From Rana temporaria (lineage: Eukaryota; Chordata; Amphibia; Anura; Ranidae), in contig NC_053491.1 in assembly GCF_905171775.1 (NCBI RefSeq), positions 400,482,838 to 400,546,837 of the forward strand: 64,000 bases of DNA, read 5' to 3'. The position numbers and the translations under genes are program-made. Positions 57,678 to 64,000 of the stretch are shown here, piece after piece; positions within the stretch are counted from its first letter, which is position 1; the number at the start of each line of letters is the position of its first letter. The notes below the pieces were generated by a model, which saw only the letters and a list, made by a program, of their open reading frames with translations, searched no databases and was not told the DNA's origin.

Positions 57678-59383
57678 ATGATGGAGCAGCAGCGTCAATT
57701 TTCGCGAGTTGGTGCTGTTTATGGGATGGCTGCTGGATATGTTCATTATTCCAGTACTTTGGCCAGAAACAGGGGGCGGAGGCGTTTCTGGACCAAGAAT
57801 TGGTTGCGCCAGCGTGACCAGTTCTCACATATGCCTCTGCTTAGGGAAATCCAGGAGAATAATCCTAATGACTATAGGAATTTTCTCCGCATGACGGACC
57901 CCGTATTCAACAGTCTGCTGGATCTTCTGTCCCCCTATATCACGAGGCAGGACACTGTGATGCGCCAAGCCATCACGGCCGAGCAGAGGCTTATTGCCAC
58001 GTTGCGGTACCTGGCGACTGGGAGGAGCCTGCAGGACCTCAAGTTCTCGACAGGCATCTCTCCGCAGGCGCTTGGGGTCATCATACCGGACACGTGTGCT
58101 GCCATCATTAAAGTTATGCACGAGGAGTATATGAAGGTAAGTTTCCTCATTTTAACCTCACAATGTGTCTTTAATAATGTGTCAAACTAACTTTTTATTT
58201 TATTTCCCAGATATGCTGTGTGTTTAACTAACGTTCCCTTTTCTCACTATGCATGTTGATATCAGCTTTTACATGTTCTTTTTATTTTGGCCTACCTGCA
58301 TATTTTGATCTTACCCAATATTAACCTGTCCAGCATGCTATCTTCGGGCCAACCCCCACCATGCCACTTTTTTTTTTTTTTTTCTAAAAACAGTTTTAAC
58401 ACCCCCCCCCCCCCCCCTTCAAAGTGTTTTTGTCCCCATCAGAGGGCTGTGGAGTCTCTTATTAATTAAGTGGGCCTATATATTTGTGCCCCGAAATTCT
58501 CCCTTCATAATTTGCAAATGCTATTTTAAAAATGTAAAGTTGCACAAGGATGCTTGTAGGATTATGTTTGCAATGTTTATGTGCCAAAGTACTAAATCTC
58601 TTTTTTTGTTTGTCCCCACAGCTACCCTCCACACCACAGGAATGGCAGTCTGTGGCTTCCCAATTTGCCGAGCGGTGGGATTTTCCTAACTGCGGTGGAG
58701 CAATAGATGGGAAACACGTCCGCATTGTGCCCCCACCCCACTCGGGGTCCTACTATTATAATTACAAGGGTTATCATAGTATCGTGTTGATGGCGGTGGT
58801 GTCGGCACAGTATGAGTTTCTATATGTGGACGTGGGGAAGAACGGCCGGATGTCAGATGGGGGAGTGTTCGCACGGACTGATTTCTATGATCGTCTCCAA
58901 ACTGGTGGTCTGGCATTGCCACCAGATGAAGATAATGTGGAAGGACTTCCGTTTGTGTTCCTAGCGGACGAGGCTTTCGGCCTTGGACCTCACCTAATGC
59001 GGCCTTTTCCCCAGAGGACCCTCACCTTAGAGAGGAGTGTGTTTAATTTTCGGTTGTCCAGGGCTCGGAGGGTAGTCGAGAATGCCTTTGGGATCCTCAG
59101 CAACCGGTTCCGCCTGTTCCTGACATCGATACATTTGGCGGAATATAAATTGAACACCATTATATTTGCCTGCTGCATTTTGCACAATTTTCTACGCAGG
59201 CACTCCCAGACGTACCTAGCCTCCATGGGCTCTGAGGCAGGACTACCCTCAGAGAACATTCCTGGCCTGGACACTGGTCGCGCTGGCTTGGCCCCCCAAT
59301 CTGCTCGTGAGGTACGCGACAAATATGTTGAGTACTTCATGGGTCGGGGGGCCATTGCTATGCCAGATCATATTTCTTTCTAA
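57678..59383 (+). CDS. PIF/Harbinger DDE transposase (HARBI1-like), two exons
   Basis: Transposase of the PIF/Harbinger superfamily (DDE_Tnp_4), which cuts and pastes the element at TWA targets in the nucleus. Exon 1 is 57678-58136 and exon 2 is 58622-59383. The 485-bp intron has GTAAGT and CACAG ends in phase 0. The product is 406 aa, somewhat longer than host HARBI1 (about 350). Residues 93-150 (ITAEQRLIATLRYLATGRS, then FSTGISPQALG) form the N-terminal helical region with a helix-turn-helix. Catalytic residues are visible: Asp182 in GGAIDGKHV, Asp269 in LADEAFGLG and Glu306 in RRVVENAFGIL. The conserved YKGYHSIVLMAVV and ACCILHNFL motifs are present. The start is the first of two adjacent ATGs. 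No stop or frameshift; probably functional. In characterised Harbingers it needs a Myb-like partner for nuclear import and end binding. Confidence 0.93.
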
Positions 59384-59417
59384 TTCGGCCCCCAAAGAAA
59401 GGAATATTCTCACAACT

Positions 59418-59423
59418 AATAAA
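59418..59423 (+). terminator. Polyadenylation signal of the transposase
   Basis: AATAAA 35 bp after the transposase stop codon. Confidence 0.6.
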
Positions 59424-60065
59424 TAATTAGACCATTGGACTTTATACAGTTGTTTGTCATTACTGCTTTTTCTCTATTTTTCTGTCTTCCAGGTTATCTC
59501 CAAAAATCGTGCACTTCTAGTGCCAAAATTACTTACTCAGATGTATTAACTAACCACATTTGCACATTATTCACTCATCTACTAACTGGGTATTCAGTCT
59601 AGAAATAAGAAGCCACTCATTTTTCTGCTTTTGATGTCTCATATTTATTTTTTTAGTTTATTCATTTTTTAACAAGAAATGTGTATTTTTAGGCAGAAAA
59701 CATTTCCTGCAAATTCTTGAGACAAAATATTGGCTTTTAATTATTTATTTTTTTGTCTTTATTGACAGTGATTATCAATAATAATGATCGAAACACAATG
59801 TAAGAATAATTTCACTGAAACTATACGCAAGAATTTTTGGGCTTGTCATTTGTTTGTGTCTAATTTTTTCAACAAGATTTTAACACAACACAAAAATTTT
59901 TGAATTTTTTACCAAAATTAGTTAACTTCTTTCTTTAGGTGAGATTTATTGTTCGTTTTGTGATCTGAAACTGGAAACATTTACAAACCAAAAAAGATCA
60001 ACACCAAACAAAAATTAAAAAAAATAACAGCAGTCAGTCATATGGATGGTGTGCTTTCACACTGG
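59424..60065. other. AT-rich spacer between convergent genes
   Basis: No coding region is seen. AT-rich sequence between the transposase 3' end and the hairpin. Confidence 0.5.
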
Positions 60066-60322
60066 AATACGCCAAAATTTCTAAATGCACACATTCAGTG
60101 CAAACTCGCCAAATGTCATTGGTTAAACAGACAAATGGCCACATGTGCTATCTGACATCATGGGTGATCAATGTCTGTGTTTTGTGGGAGCAAACCCTTC
60201 CTCTCAACTACTTGAGGATCGAGGAGGGGTTTGTACCCACAAAGCACAGACAATAGATAGTCTGTGATGGCAGCTAGCACATATTGGCACACTGTGTGTG
60301 CATTTAGAAATTTTGGCGTATT
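60066..60322. repeat. Long hairpin between convergent genes
   Basis: A perfect 27-bp inverted repeat (aatacgccaaaatttctaaa... at 60066-60092 and its complement at 60296-60322). Imperfect pairing continues inward (gctatctgacatcatggg with ctgtgatggcagctagc; gtctgtgttttgtggg with cccacaaagcacagac; gcaaacccttcctc with gaggggtttgtac). It lies between the 3' ends of the transposase and Myb-like genes. It may be a small MITE or a functional 3' structure. Confidence 0.8.
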
Positions 60323-60387
60323 ATAAAGTACAAAAATTAAAAAGGGTTTTGTGGGCGGGGGATGGGCGGGGGATGGGCTTCTGTGGT

Positions 60388-62156
60388 TCAGTCTTTGACA
60401 CGGCCCATCATGTCCATGATATTTTTGTAATTTTGGTTGATGACTAGCATCCTTTGTCGCATGTTCTCCATTTCCGTGCTACACTCTGAAATGACATTTC
60501 GCACATTCTGCTCCATGACTAGCATCCTTTCCTGCATAATGTCCATTTCCGTGCTGCACTCCATTAGTTGCTGGATAATGATAGAAGCACTTGCACGTGA
60601 AAAATGTGCTACTCCATCTTGATCCCCTAAAAAGAAACAAATTGGCATTCAAAATATGTAAATAATTTCCAGCCTATCTGCATATGTTTGGCCCTATTAA
60701 TATAGGGGTGACACTGACCTGATGGCCTGATAATTTCCACATCCCCAATTTCTTCATCTTCTATCACTCCTCCTTCTTCCACCACCTCCCCATCATCTTC
60801 TATCACTCCTCCTTCTTCCACCACCTCCCCATCATCTTCGACTCCTCCTTCATCCATCAATCCACCTTCTTGCAATTCGCCAAATTGTTCTTCCGCCACT
60901 TGCCCTTCATCTGATATAAATTCTAAGTCCAAAATAACTTCTTCCTCCTCTCTTCCTTCCTCCTTTCTTCCTTCCTCTTCTCCTTCCACATCCTCTTCTC
61001 CTTCCACATCCTCTTCTCCTTCCACATCCTCTTCACCTTCCACATCCTCTTCTCCTTCCACATCCTCCTCTCTTCCTTCCACAGCCTCCTCCTGCTCAAC
61101 ATGTGGAGGTGTTTGATTTTCCGGGTGTCTGGCCCTCTCTGCCTCCTCCAATTGCTGGCGTCTTCTTTCCCCTATAAGAAATAATAAAAAACAAAAGGTA
61201 TACTCATCAGCACACAGATATTGGATATCATAAATCGCACACATTGCATAGACGATACATTTATGATGATTTTTGGTTGTTTATTCTTTCAGCAATCCTC
61301 CATTTTTGGCGTAGTTCTAGGCCAAGCTCTGATCCTGCCCCTTTTTTGCAAAGAAGTGACACAAATGGATGTCACCCCAAAACATTAATTCTCGTCGACC
61401 CTCCAAATAAATATACTTAGATTTTTGAGACACAGGTGCTTTGCATTTCAAGATGTTAAAACATCAGCTTTATTTGCATTTTGGAGAATGAATCTTGTTT
61501 GCCTGTCACATTCACTCAATTTAATTTATGTGATTTTGCTAGTCAACAATGTTGGAAAACCAAGTTTGGGGCCAGTCAGCCATGTCCAGGTGTGTTGTTC
61601 CTGGAGTAACGTCACATTTTTGCTAAACAATGTCATATTACGCGTGTTTACTATTTCACAAAATTTGTTTAAGGTTGTTATTTGACATAAACACAATACA
61701 GTATCTACACGTGTTCAAAAGTACAAGCAGGCCAAGGAGGCAGATGTGAAAAAATACATGTCAACACATTATTGCAGACATTTCCCCCCCCCCCTTAAAT
61801 AATATGGACTTACTTTTACGCAGAATTTTTAGTATCTTCTTCATGTGATGTGGCTCCCTCAATTTTAAATCGGACCAACGCTTCCGTAGTTGCTCCTTTG
61901 ACCTGGTGACACCAAACATTCTCCTCATTCTCCTTGCCACCTTGTCCATTATGTGTGACTTCCTACGGTTCGGTGTTTTGTAGGGCCCACATTCACCATC
62001 ATAATCCTTCCTCCTCATGATGTAAACCAACTCCACCATTTCTTCAAACGCCATATTAGTGGCTTTATATCTTTTAGGCCTGGATCGGGACGGTCCAGCC
62101 TCTGTCCCTTCACTTGCGCCATGAGAGCTCCGTGCCCGCTCGTGTGACATCGCCAT
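60388..62156 (-). CDS. Harbinger Myb/SANT-like protein, three exons
   Basis: Likely DNA-binding accessory protein of the transposon. Exons: 62156-61814, 61171-60719 and 60626-60388. Donors are GTAAGT and GTCAGT and acceptors TATAG and TTTAG. Both introns are phase 1 and the joins give a continuous 344-aa frame. Residues 24-31 (RSRPKRYK) are basic and nuclear-signal-like. Residues 37-114 form a Myb/SANT-like domain (FEEMVELVYIM, KSHIMDKVARRM, EQLRKRWSDLK) of the Myb_DNA-bind_5 type. Exon 2 is highly acidic with five or six EEDVEG hexamers. Exon 3 is a predicted coiled coil made of two similar halves (STEMDIMQERMLVMEQN and STEMENMRQRMLVINQN). It converges with the transposase and diverges from the MADF gene. 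In other Harbingers such a protein carries the transposase into the nucleus and binds the ends. Confidence 0.9.
60955..61090 (-). repeat. 18-bp coding minisatellite (EEDVEG units)
   Basis: Tandem units of ctcttctccttccacatc encode EEDVEG in the Myb-like protein. They are in frame, so copy-number change alters only the length of the acidic segment. Confidence 0.85.
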
Positions 62157-62410
62157 CTTTCCTTCCCACAGAGATTAGGGGCGTGGAAACGAGGAAATGT
62201 CCCGTCAGGGGCGGAGATGAGGGCGGGGATTATTGCATATGCGGAGTGTCGCGAATGCCAACAACGTATTGACGTACGTTACGCGGAGAATATTCGCGCG
62301 ATTCCAGAACCTACACAGTTAACGCCATATTTACTTTTTCAATTGATTAGGGGCATGGCAAAGGTGACGAGGGCGGCGTTTCATACATACGCGGAGTGTA
62401 TAAAAGGCGC
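62157..62410. promoter_or_regulatory. Divergent promoter region with duplicated block
   Basis: Separates the start of the Myb-like gene (62156, minus) from the MADF gene's TATA box (TATAAAAGG, 62399-62407, plus). A block starting gattaggggc is present at 62173 and again at 62345. Each copy continues with gagggcgg and ends in a gcggagtgt stretch (62241-62249 and 62391-62399). ttgacgt occurs after each copy (62269 and 62411). The duplication suggests repeated binding sites for a shared regulator. No TATA box is evident for the minus gene. Confidence 0.6.
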
Positions 62411-63087
62411 TTGACGTGATTACGTAGGTTACGTGTTAATTCAGCGAGCGGAAGAAACGAGGATTGTGAGAGAGGCAGGTAAGAAATTTAAACATGGGAT
62501 CAGCAGCGGGCTCTAAAATGTAGAGCAATGGGATGGGGGTTTGGTCTGTTGGTTGCACAGTTTTATTAAGCTATTATGTCTCTTGGATACCAGAATGTGA
62601 TTTTCATACCCAAATGCTTTTGTAGACATCACAAAATAGAGAGATCAAAAATGCTGTGACTCATTATCAATTATGTAGGGTGTATTCAGATCAGGCCAAG
62701 TATTGTTCTGTGTTGGTTGGACAGAGGTCATTAGGAAGTTTCTTTCATGTAATCAATGCTGAGGGGCAGGATATCTACACATGCAATAGTGCCTTGATGA
62801 ATGCTGTCATTTGTAATAATTGTGTATGGTTGTAGATTTATATTATTTCCTGCAATGTAACCAAAGGGGCGGCATGTATAAAAAAAATGTTATCTAAAAC
62901 CAACCAATGGGGCAGAGCTGGCCAGCATTTTCTAAACAAGAGACACTGTGTTTGTATTTCTATATAGGTACGACTTTTTAAACAACATATTCTATCAATG
63001 TAAATGCTGAGGCTTTTTTTAATTGTGTTTTTGGTTTCTTTTTATTTATTCAATCTAGAAAAAAAAAGAGTAAATCCTAATTTCACA
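62411..63087 (+). other. 5' leader and intron of the MADF gene
   Basis: A short non-coding first exon would run from about 62430 to 62478, ending GCAG|GTAAGA. The acceptor TCTAG is at 63054-63058. The sequence between shows no other gene and is AT-rich. Confidence 0.55.
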
Positions 63088-64000
63088 ATGGATCTCCTGC
63101 AGAGCCAAGACATTATCCAGCATTTGCTGGATAAATTCAGGGAAATGCCCATCCTGTGGGATTCAAAGCAGGACCATTACCACAATAAGGACGTACGAGC
63201 GGCAGCACTTGAACAGCTAGCAGCATACATGAGGACATGGGTGCCAGAATGCAGTGCCAACATGGTGAAGGATAAACTTGCCAACCTCAGGGGCACATAT
63301 AGGAGAGCGTACAAAGCTCACCAAAAGCAGCTAAGATCTGGAGCAGCAGCAAGACCACCAAAGGAACCCAAGCTGTGGTATTACAACCAGATGTCATTTT
63401 TGCGGGATCAACTGGAAGGCAGGGCATCAATGTCAAGTCTGAATCCCAACCTTTCCTCCACGCTACCTCCCAGCGGGACTTCCCCAGATCACCACAGCCC
63501 TGCAGAGTCGGATGAAGAGGGCCTGGCTGACAGAGAGGCAGATCTGCGCCTCTACGATGATGAGGTATAGTAGTTTCATAACTAGTTATGTAATAATCTT
63601 AATTATTGTTTGATTCTTGACTTGATATTGGTTAATAAAATACAAGCTGGGAAGTAAAAATCTAAAATCGTGGGCAAACAAATAGGTGTCAGGGATGACA
63701 ACTGCAGGGGTCAGAGGGTGAGTCTGTTTTCAAGTTTAAATTCAAGGCAAAAAATAAGATTCAAGCATGAAAATGTGAGTGAGTATATTCCTAAATATAT
63801 TACAACATGTCACTTTTTTTTACACAGGAAGAAGAGACCAGCCAGGAGGTGGCAGATCCTCTCCTCACTGTCAGCCAGGACGAAGGGGTCAGTGGCAGCC
63901 AGGAGGAGGCCGGGCCCAGTGGCGTTCAGCAGCTCCCCAGGACAAGCACCACCAGCCAGGCTCCTCCCCTTTATATTAGGCCACCAGGCCGTAAGAAGAA
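63088..64000 (+). CDS. MADF-domain DNA-binding protein, incomplete at window end
   Basis: Putative sequence-specific DNA-binding protein. First coding exon 63088-63564 (159 codons, phase 0, donor GAG|GTATAG), next exon from 63828 after TTTACACAG and open to 64000. An in-frame ATG lies at 63004 but falls inside the upstream intron, so 63088 is preferred. Residues 9-107 form a MADF (Myb/SANT-like) domain: IIQHLLDKFREMPILWD, YHNKDVRAAALEQLA, MVKDKLANLRGTYRRAY and LWYYNQMSFLRDQL. A Ser/Pro-rich linker follows, then an acidic stretch (AESDEEGLADREADLRLYDD). The visible end is basic (RPPGRKK). MADF proteins often end in a BESS protein-interaction motif, which cannot be seen here. The neighbouring Harbinger genes suggest it is a third transposon protein; a host gene beside the transposon is the alternative. 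Confidence 0.85.

Larger units (their letters stand above)
57191..64000. mobile_element. Autonomous PIF/Harbinger transposon, right end outside window
   Basis: Left terminus GGCCGAGTACTCACGACC directly after TTA (57188-57190), of the GGCC...GTACACAC type seen in neighbouring Harbinger MITEs. No matching right terminus occurs before 64000, so the element is at least 6.8 kb if all three genes belong to it. Gene order: transposase (+), Myb-like (-), MADF-like (+, incomplete). All reading frames are intact with good splice sites, which suggests recent activity. That the MADF gene lies inside the element is inferred from the missing right end and the shared promoter region. Confidence 0.75.

Noticed and set aside
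63004..63087. Upstream ATG extending the MADF protein by 28 residues
   Set aside because: The extension is hydrophobic and AT-rich, and lies before a good splice acceptor (63054-63058). The ATG at 63088 is in the exon.
1..64000. tRNA, rRNA or host exons
   Set aside because: I saw no cloverleaf-type or ribosomal sequence and no multi-exon host coding pattern. Short open frames outside transposons lack domain character.

Overview
The window reads as vertebrate, non-coding, transposon-packed DNA from a large amphibian genome. A frog, probably a ranid or close relative, fits best. The reasons are abundant TTAA-flanked T2/Kolobok-like MITEs (TTAAAGGGG and TTAAAGTGG ends), many Harbinger-type MITEs with TTA/TAA target duplications, hAT MITEs, Tc1 and piggyBac relics, and spliced transposon genes. 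The species call rests on recognising repeat styles, not on a host gene. I found no convincing host protein exon, tRNA or rRNA.

Layout. 1-14.4 kb: CpG-rich palindromic MITEs, foldbacks, a TTAA-ended element (6076-7202), a dead piggyBac transposase (about 8530-9819, minus) and a 1.1 kb minisatellite. 14.7-18.0 kb: one 3.3 kb TIR element that carries a 1.3 kb TGACCT-rich array, a hAT MITE and an almost perfect 311-bp hairpin. 18.3-24 kb: a foldback holding a hAT and a CpG-rich MITE, a Tc1 relic split by a hAT, and another hAT with an internal minisatellite. 25-37 kb: T2/Kolobok-like, hAT and Harbinger-like MITEs, often nested. 37.3-43.0 kb: a MITE split by a hAT, a possible conserved non-coding block (39.1-39.66 kb), and a 3.3 kb MITE containing a 2.6 kb array of TGACGTGG motifs. 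43.8-49 kb: chained Harbinger MITEs, a Tc1 fragment, a candidate solo LTR and a 5'-truncated LINE. 49.9-50.6 kb: a second AT-rich, homeobox-motif-rich block. 50.8-57 kb: nested T2-like and Harbinger MITEs.

57.2-64.0 kb is the one intact coding system. It is an autonomous PIF/Harbinger element whose left end (GGCCGAGTACTCACGACC, preceded by TTA) lies at 57191 and whose right end is beyond the window. Three genes have open, phase-consistent exons: a two-exon DDE transposase (+, 406 aa), a three-exon Myb/SANT-like protein with an acidic repeat and coiled-coil tail (-, 344 aa), and a MADF-domain gene (+) that runs off the window end. The transposase and Myb-like genes converge on a hairpin. The Myb-like and MADF genes diverge from a shared, internally duplicated promoter region. 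In known Harbingers the transposase cuts DNA and a Myb-like partner supplies DNA binding and nuclear import. A second DNA-binding partner inside the same element would make this an unusual three-component transposon, and it is the main finding here.
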